Below are positions 53,212-62,818 of a stretch of 64,000 nt of DNA, one piece after another; position 1 is the stretch's first letter, and each line of letters opens with the position of its first letter. Origin of the DNA: an uncultured Pelagibacteraceae bacterium (GTDB taxonomy: Bacteria; Pseudomonadota; Alphaproteobacteria; Pelagibacterales; Pelagibacteraceae). Below the pieces are notes generated by a model. That model saw nothing but the letters and a program-made list of their open reading frames with translations. It ran no database searches and was not told where the DNA came from. The position numbers and the translations under genes are program-made. The stretch is taken from positions 1 through 64,000 of the forward strand of contig CACEGO010000001.1 of the NCBI GenBank assembly GCA_902559075.1, given 5' to 3'.

Positions 53212-54416
53212 TAATTTAATTGATCAATTATTCTATCAACTATTTCATCAGAAATTTCAGATTTTTTTCTGTAAGAAAGTTTTTCTCTTTTAATGTCCTT
53301 ATCTTTGTAGTGAATTATTACTTCATTATAATCAGAGTCAAATCCTATATCTTTTTTTGATACGTCATTAGAAATTATCCAATCACAATTTTTCTTGTTT
53401 AATTTATCTTCTGCATTTTTATTAATCTGATTAGTTTCTGCTGCAAATCCTATAACAAGTTCAGGCCTCATTGAATTATGATTAGAAACATAATTAAGTA
53501 TATCTACATTTTTTTCTAAATTTAAAGTTAAATTTTCTTGTTTCTTCATTTTGTCTTCATAACTTTTTTTCATTTTAAAATCTGCTACGGCAGCAGAAAA
53601 AATTGCAACATTAACAGGCAAATATTCTTGAGTTGCAATTAACATCTCATCTGCTGTTTCAACTTTTATAAGATTAATATCTTCATTAATTTCTAGATTG
53701 GTTGGACCAGATATTAATGTTGTATCAAAACCTTTTCTATTTAATGATTTAGCCAATTCATAACCTTGTTTACCACTTGATTTATTTGTAATAAAACGAA
53801 CTGGATCTATATACTCATTAGTCGGACCTGCTGTTACTAGAGCCTTATATTTTTTATTACTTTTTTGAGTTAAGAAATATTCATCTATTTTTTCAGCAAT
53901 TATTAATGGCTCTGACATTTTACCTTCTCCATATTCACCGCATGCCATATCTCCAATTTCTGGACCAATCACCCTATATCCAAACTCTTTTAATTTATTT
54001 ATATTTGTTTTAGTAATTGGATGTTCCCACATTCTTACATTCATTGCTGGTGCTAAAATAATGTCTTTATCTGAAGCTAAAACAACAGTAGATGCTAAAT
54101 CATCAGTTGTCCCTTGGGCTAATTTTGAAATTGTATTTGCTGTTGCCGGCGCAATGACAATTACATCTGCCCATCTTGAAAGAGAAATATGATCCATTTC
54201 TGTTTCATTTTCTACACTGAATAAATCGCTATAAACTTTGCCTTGAGAAAGTGATGTTACTGAAAGTGGAGTTACAAACTTTTTTGCACTTGCAGTAAGG
54301 ATTGTTTTTATATCTGCACCATTCTTTTTAAAAAGCCTAATTGTTTCAAGACTTTTATAGGCAGATATTCCTCCACAGACAATGAATAGAATTTTTTTAT
54401 TTAACAAATTTTTCAT
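53211..54416 (-). CDS. coaBC: Bifunctional CoaBC
   Basis: 'GGISAYKSLETIRLFKK', 'PAMNVRMWEHP', 'VTAGPTNEYIDPVRFITNKSSGKQG'. Confidence 0.96.
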   Translation of the reverse strand: MKNLLNKKILFIVCGGISAYKSLETIRLFKKNGADIKTILTASAKKFVTPLSVTSLSQGKVYSDLFSVENETEMDHISLSRWADVIVIAPATANTISKLAQGTTDDLASTVVLASDKDIILAPAMNVRMWEHPITKTNINKLKEFGYRVIGPEIGDMACGEYGEGKMSEPLIIAEKIDEYFLTQKSNKKYKALVTAGPTNEYIDPVRFITNKSSGKQGYELAKSLNRKGFDTTLISGPTNLEINEDINLIKVETADEMLIATQEYLPVNVAIFSAAVADFKMKKSYEDKMKKQENLTLNLEKNVDILNYVSNHNSMRPELVIGFAAETNQINKNAEDKLNKKNCDWIISNDVSKKDIGFDSDYNEVIIHYKDKDIKREKLSYRKKSEISDEIVDRIIDQLN

Positions 54417-54424
54417 CAGCGGAA

Positions 54425-56005
54425 TTAAAATACTATAAGGCCAAAAATTACAAGAAGTAATAAACCAATAATAGATTGATTTCTAAATGCTATCATTTCT
54501 GACTTCTTATCATTTAGTGCAGTATAGGAATTTGAATTTTGTGGAATTTGACCGCTAGCCAAAAATGTTAAAGCTTGATTGGCTTTATCCATAATCTCAG
54601 GAAATTCTGGCAAACGCTTAATAACTTCGGATGTATTTTTTAAAGTTTCATTGAGATTGTTAATCGGATCTTTTGTTTCTTTAAGCCAATTTTCAAGTAC
54701 TGGCTTCGAAGTTGTCCAAATATTAGTGTTTGGGTTTAATTTTCTTGCTACACCTTCAACAACAACCATTGTTTTTTGTAACATTAATAATTGAGGTTGA
54801 GTTTGCATATTAAATTTTTCAGTTACATCAAATAGTTGTTTGAGTAATTTTCCTCCTGAAATATCTTTTACTTCTTGACCGAATATAGGTTCACCAATTG
54901 ATCTTAAGGCTTGAGCTAAATCATCGATTGGCACTTCTTTAGGAACTAATCCAGCCACCAAGTGAACTTCAGCTACTTTGCGATAATCCCTTTGAATAAA
55001 GCCAAATAAAATCTCTGCTAAAAACCTTTTACTAAGTTTATCTAACCTACCCATAATCCCAAAATCTATAGGTACAATTTGGCCACTATTATTAACAAAA
55101 ATATTTCCTTGATGCATATCTGCATGAAAAAAACCATCTCTTACAGCATGTCTCAAAAAATGTTGGATAATGTCTTCTGCTATTTTATTAGTATCTAAAT
55201 TTCTTTTCTTTAACTCCTCAGCTTCTCTGATTGAAATTCCATCTATCCAATCTAAGGTCATTACATTTTCACTGGTAAAATTCCAATAAATCTCTGGCAC
55301 TTTAAATCCAGCATCATTTTTTGTATTTTCTGCATATTCATTTGCTGCAGCTGCTTCGAATCTTAAATCCATTTCAAGATTAGTTATCTCTTTTAGTAAA
55401 AAAACAACCTCAACAAGTTTTAATCTTTTTGTTTTTTTTACAAATGATTCAATAATAAATGCAAATAACATCATCGCATCTATTTCTTCATTAAATATTT
55501 TTTTTATGTTTGGTCTTAAAATTTTAATTGCTACATCTTTGATTGTTCCATTATCATTAATTTTTGCTTTATGGACTTGTGCAATTGATGCAGCTGCAAC
55601 TGGTTCACTTAAATCTATTATTGAATTATATGCATCAATTCCCAGATCTTCTTTTATAATTTCTTTTGCTTCGTGAATTGAAAAAGGCGGTAATCGATCT
55701 TGAAGTTTTTCTAGCTTTAAAGATAATTCTTCCCCAATTATATCAGGTCTAGTAGCAAGAAATTGTCCAAGCTTTATAAAAGTTGTACCCATAGACTCTA
55801 ATGACCTAGATAGTCTCTCACCATCATCTTCAATGAAATTACTTTGTTCTTTTTTTTCAAACGAAATAGATAAAATTTGGAACAATACTGTTATAGCCAA
55901 AGGAGGTTTTTTAAATTTTGATGCAATTTTTAAAATATCAGATTTTGCAATTTTTCTTCCTAATTTAAATAAAGTAATAAATTTTTTAATCATTAAATTT
56001 TCCAA
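54425..56005 (-). CDS. ubiB: Ubiquinone biosynthesis kinase-like protein UbiB
   Basis: 'MGTTFIKLGQFLATRPDI', 'AAASIAQVHKA', 'FFHADMHQGNIFV'. Confidence 0.95.
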   Translation of the reverse strand: MENLMIKKFITLFKLGRKIAKSDILKIASKFKKPPLAITVLFQILSISFEKKEQSNFIEDDGERLSRSLESMGTTFIKLGQFLATRPDIIGEELSLKLEKLQDRLPPFSIHEAKEIIKEDLGIDAYNSIIDLSEPVAAASIAQVHKAKINDNGTIKDVAIKILRPNIKKIFNEEIDAMMLFAFIIESFVKKTKRLKLVEVVFLLKEITNLEMDLRFEAAAANEYAENTKNDAGFKVPEIYWNFTSENVMTLDWIDGISIREAEELKKRNLDTNKIAEDIIQHFLRHAVRDGFFHADMHQGNIFVNNSGQIVPIDFGIMGRLDKLSKRFLAEILFGFIQRDYRKVAEVHLVAGLVPKEVPIDDLAQALRSIGEPIFGQEVKDISGGKLLKQLFDVTEKFNMQTQPQLLMLQKTMVVVEGVARKLNPNTNIWTTSKPVLENWLKETKDPINNLNETLKNTSEVIKRLPEFPEIMDKANQALTFLASGQIPQNSNSYTALNDKKSEMIAFRNQSIIGLLLLVIFGLIVF

Positions 56006-56697
56006 CCACTATGAATTGAAACAATACCGCCAGAAAGATTTCTATAAGAACATTTATGAAAATTATTTTTCTCCATTAATTCTATTAATTCGTCTTGATT
56101 AATAAATTGTTCAATACTTTTGATTAAATATTCGTAAGGTTCTTTTTCTCCAACTACAAACTGACCAATTATAGGAATAAGTTTTGAATAATTTTTATAT
56201 ATAAAATCAAGATTTGAATTTTGAATCTTAGAAAATTCCAGACATAGATAGCGTCCACCTGGCTTTAAAACTCTATAGGCTTCTGAAAGTGACTTATTTA
56301 AATTTTTTGTATTTCTCAGCCCAAAGCTTATAGTGTAATAATCAAATGAATTGTCTGCTATTGGTAATTTTTCTGCTGGCGAAATAACCCATTTTATATT
56401 TTTATAATTAGATAATTTTTGTTTTCCCTGACTAATCATTCCTTTATTAGGGTCTACACAAGTAATTTCGGCTTCCTTATTCGTATTATTTAAAAATAAT
56501 TTTCCAATATCTCCTGTCCCACACGCAACATCTATTAATTTTCTACCAACTCTAGGACTCATCATGTTAATTAAACTTTTTTTCCAGTATCTATGTATAC
56601 CCATAGACATAAAGTCATTCATCAAGTCATATTTGTTGTAGACTTGATTAAATATATTTTCTACAAGTCCCTTTTTATTTTGAAGATTTTGTTCCAT
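55993..56697 (-). CDS. ubiE: UbiE demethylmenaquinone/ubiquinone methyltransferase
   Basis: 'VFNQVYNKYDLMNDFMSMGIHRYWK', 'DVACGTGDI'. Confidence 0.95.
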   Translation of the reverse strand: MEQNLQNKKGLVENIFNQVYNKYDLMNDFMSMGIHRYWKKSLINMMSPRVGRKLIDVACGTGDIGKLFLNNTNKEAEITCVDPNKGMISQGKQKLSNYKNIKWVISPAEKLPIADNSFDYYTISFGLRNTKNLNKSLSEAYRVLKPGGRYLCLEFSKIQNSNLDFIYKNYSKLIPIIGQFVVGEKEPYEYLIKSIEQFINQDELIELMEKNNFHKCSYRNLSGGIVSIHSGWKI

Positions 56698-56726
56698 AAA
56701 AAAATATATATTGAATATAGTATCAA

Positions 56727-57590
56727 ATGCCAGAATTACCAGAAGTAGAAATTGTTAGACAATCCCTTCATAAAAAGATCAAAAAAAAAAGCATAAAAAA
56801 AGTAATAATTAGAAATAGGAATTTAAGGTTTAAAATACCAGATGATTTCGAAAGTTTTCTAAAAGATAAAAAAATAATTAAAGTTAGTAGATTTTCTAAA
56901 TATTTAATTATCCATTTTCAAAATGAAGATTATTGTTTAATTCATTTAGGAATGTCTGGAACAATCCATATTCTTGATAAAAAAAAGCCTCTAAAATTTA
57001 CAAACACTAGTTTTTATCATTCACCATTTTTACCTAAAAAACACAATCATGCAGAGTTTATATTTGATAACTTGAAAATAATTTATAATGACCCAAGACG
57101 TTTTGGATTTTTTGAAATAATTAAGAATCATCAAGATTTAGAAAAAAGATTTAAAAAAATGGGACCAGAACCTTTTAATGATAAATTTGACTTAAATTAT
57201 GTATTTAATTATTTTAAGAAAAAAAATAAGAATATAAAAAGTTTTTTACTTGATCAGAGATTTGTTTCTGGAATAGGAAATATTTATGCAAGTGAAATAC
57301 TTTTCGCTAGTAAAATAAATCCTTTTAAAAAAGTGAAGCGACTTAGTAAAAATGAATGTTTAAATATTATTTCAAATTCAAAGAAAATACTTAAACAGGC
57401 AATTAAGAAGGGAGGGTCAAGTATTAGAGATTTTAAAGATATTTCAGGTAACAAAGGTACTTTTCAAAAAGAGTTTAGAGTTTATCAGCAAGACGGAGCT
57501 AATTGTAAGCGCACAAACTGTGAGGGTATTATAAAAAAAAAAATAACATCAAATAGGTCAACTTTTTTTTGTGTTTCATGTCAAAAATAG
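56727..57590 (+). CDS. mutM: Formamidopyrimidine-DNA glycosylase
   Basis: 'MPELPEVEIVRQSL', 'FVSGIGNIYASEILF', zinc-finger C-terminus. Confidence 0.96.
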   Translation: MPELPEVEIVRQSLHKKIKKKSIKKVIIRNRNLRFKIPDDFESFLKDKKIIKVSRFSKYLIIHFQNEDYCLIHLGMSGTIHILDKKKPLKFTNTSFYHSPFLPKKHNHAEFIFDNLKIIYNDPRRFGFFEIIKNHQDLEKRFKKMGPEPFNDKFDLNYVFNYFKKKNKNIKSFLLDQRFVSGIGNIYASEILFASKINPFKKVKRLSKNECLNIISNSKKILKQAIKKGGSSIRDFKDISGNKGTFQKEFRVYQQDGANCKRTNCEGIIKKKITSNRSTFFCVSCQK

Positions 57591-57640
57591 TTAAATATTT
57601 AGTTGACCACCATAAATTCTCAAGTTATACCCCTGCGCAG

Positions 57641-57901
57641 ATGGCAAACACAAAATCAGCAATTAAGAGAATTAGAAGAATCTCTAAACAAACAACAGTA
57701 AATAAAGCTAGAAAGAGCAAGTTTAGAAATGCTCTTAAGAAGATGAATCTTTTAATTGATAGTAAAAAGAAAGATGAGGCTTTAAAATTTTTACCAAAGT
57801 TAAACTCTGAGTTGATGAAGGTTGCAAAAACCGGGATTATTAAAAAACAAAATGCTTCTAGAAATGTTTCTAGAATAACAAAAAAAATTGCTGCAATTTA
57901 A
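57641..57901 (+). CDS. rpsT: 30S ribosomal protein S20
   Basis: 'MANTKSAIKRIRRISKQTTVNKARKSKFRNALKKM'; start corrected from the ORF track. Confidence 0.95.
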   Translation: MANTKSAIKRIRRISKQTTVNKARKSKFRNALKKMNLLIDSKKKDEALKFLPKLNSELMKVAKTGIIKKQNASRNVSRITKKIAAI

Positions 57902-58002
57902 ACACTAGTCTAAATTTTTAACAACTTCTGATATCTACATCATATATTTAAATTTTGTCTCAAATTACTATATTTAGATTTAGTAAATATTTGAATTATG
58001 GT

Positions 58003-58109
58003 CATTCAATCTATGTTTGATTCAATTTTAATTCAACCAATTTATTGATTCAATCTATGTTTGATTTAATTTATTGATTCAATCTATATTTGATTCAATT
58101 TATAATTTT
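58003..58109. repeat. Three-copy imperfect repeat (~29 bp core ATTCAATCTATRTTTGATTYAATTT) upstream of dnaA, with four GATTC sites
   Basis: Copies at 58003, 58047 and 58076; GANTC sites at 58019, 58047, 58076 and 58092. Confidence 0.85.
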
Positions 58110-58241
58110 AAATTTATTTTTTAATTTTAAATTATTTTGAAAATATAAATCACAATCATAGATTTTATTTTTTTTTAATTTTCTTTATTAAGTTGTTGCA
58201 AATTTTTTTAAATAGTTCTAACTGGGAATTCCCCTTGTTTT

Positions 58242-59660
58242 ATGAACAAATTTATAAATACAAAAAATATTAATAACTTTTCTGCTGAAAGCTTTGACTG
58301 GAATAAAGTTCAAAATGAAATGAAAAATAAATTAGGTTTAGAAGTATATGAAAGTTGGTTAAAAAAAATTTCTTTTGTAGAAGAATTTAATAATTATTTA
58401 TTATTATCAGTTCCAACAAGATTTATAAGAGATTGGATTACTTCAAGATATCTAGACCAAATATTGCAAATAATAAGACTTTATAAAAAAGACATTATTA
58501 GAATTGAATTTAAAATAGTAGAGCAAAATAAAAATAGTCCAATCAAAGAAAAAACATTTAAAGAAAATGTTTCAAATGAAAATATATCTTTTATAAAAGA
58601 CTCGTATCTCCAGTATAATCGAATTGATCCAAATAAAAGATTTGATAACTTTATAACGGGTTCAAGCAACAAATTAGCTTACGAGGCTTCATTAAAAGTT
58701 TCAGAAAATATCTCCCATTATAACCCATTATATATTTATGGTGGAGTGGGAATGGGTAAAACGCATTTATTGAATTCAATAGGTTTTGAATTAAAAAAAA
58801 ATAATAAAGTAATGTTTATTTCAGCTGAAAGATTTATGTATCAGTTCGTTAAATCAATTAAATCGAATGATATGGTTAAATTTAAAGAGTATTTTAGAAA
58901 CACGGATATTTTGCTGATTGATGATATTCAATTCATTAGTGGAAAAGAGGCTATGCAAGAAGAATTTTTTCATACCTTCAATGCTTTGTTAGACAAAGGT
59001 TCTCAAATAATAGTTTCTGCTGATCGAGCACCAAATAAATTAATGAGAATTCAAGAGAGAATTAAATCAAGATTTTCTGGTGGATTAGTTGTTGATATTC
59101 AAAAGCCTGATCTTGAACTTAGAAAAAAAATAATAAAAAAAAAAACAGAGGAATTAAACAGTTTATATTCTGATCAATTAAATATTTCTAAAGAAATACA
59201 AGATTTTATAAGTGCTGAAATTAAAGGAAGTGTAAGAGAGTTGGTTGGAGCTATTAACAGAACTGTTTCGTTTTCTAGGATTTACAACAAAGTTCCAAAT
59301 TTACCTGAGACAAAAGTAATATTAAAAGACCTTCTAAATATATCAGAAAATAAGGTAACGATTGATTTAATTCAGACTATTGTATGTAAATTTTTTAAGA
59401 TAAGCAAAAATGAAATGTTATCTTCAAGAAGATCAAGATATTTAGTGAGACCTAGACAAACTGCAATCTATTTAACTAAAATTTTAACCTCAAAATCATT
59501 ACCTGAGATTGGAAGAGAATTCTCAAACAGAGATCACACAACTATAATTCATTCTGTAAAAACTATTGAAAAAATTAAGGAAAAAAATCCTGAAATGGTT
59601 GAAAATATAAATAAGTTAAAAAATCAGATATTATATAATAATAAAGAAAATGAAATTTAA
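58242..59660 (+). CDS. dnaA: Chromosomal replication initiator DnaA
   Basis: 'NPLYIYGGVGMGKTHLLNSIG', 'DILLIDDIQFISGKE', 'GREFSNRDHTTIIHSVKTIE'. Confidence 0.98.
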   Translation: MNKFINTKNINNFSAESFDWNKVQNEMKNKLGLEVYESWLKKISFVEEFNNYLLLSVPTRFIRDWITSRYLDQILQIIRLYKKDIIRIEFKIVEQNKNSPIKEKTFKENVSNENISFIKDSYLQYNRIDPNKRFDNFITGSSNKLAYEASLKVSENISHYNPLYIYGGVGMGKTHLLNSIGFELKKNNKVMFISAERFMYQFVKSIKSNDMVKFKEYFRNTDILLIDDIQFISGKEAMQEEFFHTFNALLDKGSQIIVSADRAPNKLMRIQERIKSRFSGGLVVDIQKPDLELRKKIIKKKTEELNSLYSDQLNISKEIQDFISAEIKGSVRELVGAINRTVSFSRIYNKVPNLPETKVILKDLLNISENKVTIDLIQTIVCKFFKISKNEMLSSRRSRYLVRPRQTAIYLTKILTSKSLPEIGREFSNRDHTTIIHSVKTIEKIKEKNPEMVENINKLKNQILYNNKENEI

Positions 59661-60762
59661 CGTTAACCAACAAGATCTCCAACAAGCGTTAAATTACTGC
59701 CAAGGGGTTATTGAAAAAAGAAGTACACTTCCAATACTTTCAAATATATTGTTAAACGTAAGTAACTCTAAATTAACAATCACAGCAACAGATTTAGATT
59801 TAATATTTATTCATCAATTGAATAATGTTGAAATTCTAGAAGAGGGTAAAACAACTACAACATCTTCAATAATGTATGACATTATAAGAAAATTTAATTC
59901 TGGAAAAAAAATTAATTTGTTGTTAACAGATGTGAGTAAATTGCAAGTTGAATCTGAAAAGTCTATTTTTAATTTAAATTGTATTAGTGCAACTGAATTT
60001 CCACTAACTGATGAAAATTTCAATCAAAATGAATTTATAATAAAATCAAAAAAACTTTTGAAACTGCTAAATAAGTGTAAATTTTCTGTATCTAATGACG
60101 AAACAAGGCATTATTTGAGTGGAATTTATTTACATCAAACTGAGGTTGAGGATAAAAATTATTTAACAGCGGTCGCTACGGACAGTCATAGAATGTCTAT
60201 TTCTAAAATAAGATTAGAAGAGAAAATTGAATTTGAACCAATTATTTTACCAAAAAAAACTATCTTTCAGCTTTGTTCATTACTAGATAGTTATGATGGC
60301 GATGTAAAAGTTTCTAATGTTAAATCAAAAATAAAGTTTGAGCTTAATAATAGTATATTAATATCAAAACTTATTGATGGCAAATTTCCCAATTATATTC
60401 AGGTAATACCAAAAAATAATCAAAAAAAATTAGAAATAGATTTAAAATTATTTTTAAATTCTGTTGATAGAGTTGCTTCTGTGTCTTTAGATAAAAAAGA
60501 TGGTGTAAAATTTAATCTATCAAAGGATACTTTAGATTTATCAGTAAATAATACAAATAGCGGAGATGGAAAAGAAACATTAAATGTTAAATTCGATCAT
60601 GAGCTGGAAATTAGTTTTAATTCAAGATATTTAATTGATGTAGCTTCTCAATTAGATGGAGATAGAGTTGAAATATTTCTGAATGATACAGGCTCTCCGG
60701 CTTTAATAAAAGACCCGGGTGACTTCGATAGTATTTTTGTTGTTATGCCCATGAAGGGTTAG
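59650..60762 (+). CDS. dnaN: DNA polymerase III beta subunit
   Basis: 'ALNYCQGVIEKRSTLPILSNILL', 'ATDSHRMS', C-terminal 'FVVMPMKG'. Confidence 0.96.
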   Translation: MKFNVNQQDLQQALNYCQGVIEKRSTLPILSNILLNVSNSKLTITATDLDLIFIHQLNNVEILEEGKTTTTSSIMYDIIRKFNSGKKINLLLTDVSKLQVESEKSIFNLNCISATEFPLTDENFNQNEFIIKSKKLLKLLNKCKFSVSNDETRHYLSGIYLHQTEVEDKNYLTAVATDSHRMSISKIRLEEKIEFEPIILPKKTIFQLCSLLDSYDGDVKVSNVKSKIKFELNNSILISKLIDGKFPNYIQVIPKNNQKKLEIDLKLFLNSVDRVASVSLDKKDGVKFNLSKDTLDLSVNNTNSGDGKETLNVKFDHELEISFNSRYLIDVASQLDGDRVEIFLNDTGSPALIKDPGDFDSIFVVMPMKG

Positions 60763-61469
60763 TCCAATAAGTCTAACTCTGAATATATATTTTGTTCCAA
60801 AATTTTAATAAAATTTTCTTTTGATAAACCGGCTGGGATTGGTTTTAAAATAGAGATAGTAATCATTTTATTCTTCCTTTTAGCACCCTTTTTAGGCCAG
60901 ACATATCCGGAGTTAATTGCAACTGGCTGACATGAAATATTAAGCTCTTCATATATTCTAGAGGCCCCTTTTTTAAATGATGGTCTTTCATCTGGAAGAA
61001 CTCTAGTTCCTTGAGGAAATATAATTAAAGGTCTATTTGATCTACTTATTATTTTTGAAATATCATCAAAAAAATTCAAGTTATCTTTAGTAATTTTATT
61101 TCTTTTTATTGATATTGATCCTATTTTTTTTAAATACCATCCAAATATTGGAATTAGCAATAATTCTCTTTTAAGAATAAATACAGGGGAGTTAAATATT
61201 GTCTGCAAATAAAAGGTTTCAAACATTGATTGATGTGAAGCTGCTATAAAAAATTTTTCGTTATTAATTATATTTTCTTTTCCTTTAATTAAAATTTTTA
61301 CTGAAAGCACAAATTTCAAACAAAAACCTGCCCAATAACCCATTAATTTTCCACCTACCAATACAATTTTTTTGGGCAAAAAAAGTGAAGGTAAAAAAAT
61401 TAATGAAATTAAAATAATTCCAGTAAAAAATAATAACGAAAATAAAAAGTTTTTTATCATGTGTATCAA
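60759..61469 (-). CDS. 1-acyl-sn-glycerol-3-phosphate acyltransferase (PlsC-like)
   Basis: 'FIAASHQSMFETF' (HX4D-like) and 'IIFPQGTRVLPDERPSFKKGA'. Confidence 0.9.
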   Translation of the reverse strand: MIHMIKNFLFSLLFFTGIILISLIFLPSLFLPKKIVLVGGKLMGYWAGFCLKFVLSVKILIKGKENIINNEKFFIAASHQSMFETFYLQTIFNSPVFILKRELLLIPIFGWYLKKIGSISIKRNKITKDNLNFFDDISKIISRSNRPLIIFPQGTRVLPDERPSFKKGASRIYEELNISCQPVAINSGYVWPKKGAKRKNKMITISILKPIPAGLSKENFIKILEQNIYSELDLLD

Positions 61470-61472
61470 AAG

Positions 61473-62687
61473 CTAAATTAAATCTTTATGCTTTTGTCTT
61501 TTTCTTATAACTTTAACTTTTGACTCTTTAATTAGTAATTCAATTGGCTTAGTTCTTAAATTATAATTTGAGCTCAGAGACATTCCATAGGCTCCTACAT
61601 CGCATATAGCAACTAAGTCTTTTTCTTTTAATACTTGAAATTTTTTTAATGTAATAAATTTGTCCGTACTTTCACAAATAGGGCCAACAAATTCATATGG
61701 TTTTTTTGATCTTATATTTGATTTTGTTACTGGCAAGGTTCTATGAATAGCACCATACAAGGCAGGTCTCATAAGATCGTTCATAGCTGCATCTAAAATT
61801 ATAAATTTTTTCCTACCACTGTCTTTTATATAAATTACTTTGGATACTAATGTTCCTGTATCACCAATAATTGATCTACCTGGTTCAAATATAATTTTAA
61901 CTTTATGTCTTTTTAAAAATTTAAGTATTGCAGAATTATATTTTTTATAGTTAAGTTTTTTATTTTTATCAGAGTAAGAAATTCCCATACCTCCACCTAA
62001 ATCTATAAATTCAAATTTGTATCTAACTTTATTTAAAATTTGACTAACTGCTTCAAGCATTTTTTCGTAAGGCTTATGATCTAAAATCTGGCTACCTATG
62101 TGAACACTTAGACACTTTAAATCAATATTTTTAGAATTTTTTGAATACTTTATGATTTCATTGAATGTATTTTTGTTTACTCCAAATTTATTTTCTTTTT
62201 TACCAGTAGAGATTTGACTAAGTGTTTTTGCATCTGTGTTTGGATTTAGCCTTACTCCGACTCTTATTTTTTTATTTTTGGATTTTGCAACTTTATTTAT
62301 TTCTTTTATTTCACTTAAAGACTCTGCATTGATAAGCAGAATGTTTTTATCAATAGCAAAACTTATTTCATTTGATGTTTTACCGACTCCAGAAAATACG
62401 ATCTTATTTGGATTTATGCCTGCTTTTAGAGCCATCATTAATTCACCTATAGATACAACATCCGCTCCTAATCCAAATTTTTTAATTTCTCGAATTATAT
62501 TAACATTCGTATTAGATTTAACCGCAAAACATATTAGCGGTGAAAAAGATTTAAAGTTTTTTTTAAAATTATTAATATTATCTTTTAACTTTGAATAAGA
62601 GTAAGAATAAAAAGGTGTCCCATATTTTTTTGCAATTTTTTGTAAGCTGATTTTTTCTATAGTAAGTTTTTTATTAATATATCTCAT
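61473..62687 (-). CDS. lysA: Diaminopimelate decarboxylase
   Basis: 'ICFAVKSNTNVNIIREI', 'VHIGSQI', 'GGGMGISY', 'EPGRSIIGDTGTLV'. Confidence 0.96.
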   Translation of the reverse strand: MRYINKKLTIEKISLQKIAKKYGTPFYSYSYSKLKDNINNFKKNFKSFSPLICFAVKSNTNVNIIREIKKFGLGADVVSIGELMMALKAGINPNKIVFSGVGKTSNEISFAIDKNILLINAESLSEIKEINKVAKSKNKKIRVGVRLNPNTDAKTLSQISTGKKENKFGVNKNTFNEIIKYSKNSKNIDLKCLSVHIGSQILDHKPYEKMLEAVSQILNKVRYKFEFIDLGGGMGISYSDKNKKLNYKKYNSAILKFLKRHKVKIIFEPGRSIIGDTGTLVSKVIYIKDSGRKKFIILDAAMNDLMRPALYGAIHRTLPVTKSNIRSKKPYEFVGPICESTDKFITLKKFQVLKEKDLVAICDVGAYGMSLSSNYNLRTKPIELLIKESKVKVIRKRQKHKDLI

Positions 62688-62818
62688 TAAGCCTTGCTGA
62701 TTAAAATTTTATATATTCTTGCTTGTTTTTCAGGATCTGAATATTTAGGATCGTTTTTCACCCCACAAGAAACAATAGTACAAAATAATAATACAACTAA
62801 AGTAATTTTTTTAATCAT
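62687..62818 (-). CDS. lptM: LptM/YifL-like small lipoprotein, 43 aa
   Basis: MIKKITLVVLLFCTIVSCGVKNDPKYSDPEKQARIYKILISKA*; lipobox; between argH and lysA; TAATG overlap with lysA. Not in the ORF track. Confidence 0.72.
   Translation of the reverse strand: MIKKITLVVLLFCTIVSCGVKNDPKYSDPEKQARIYKILISKA

Noticed and set aside
57569-57640. N-terminal extension of rpsT in the ORF track
   Set aside because: S20 begins at MANTKSAIKR (57641); the upstream part overlaps the mutM 3' end.
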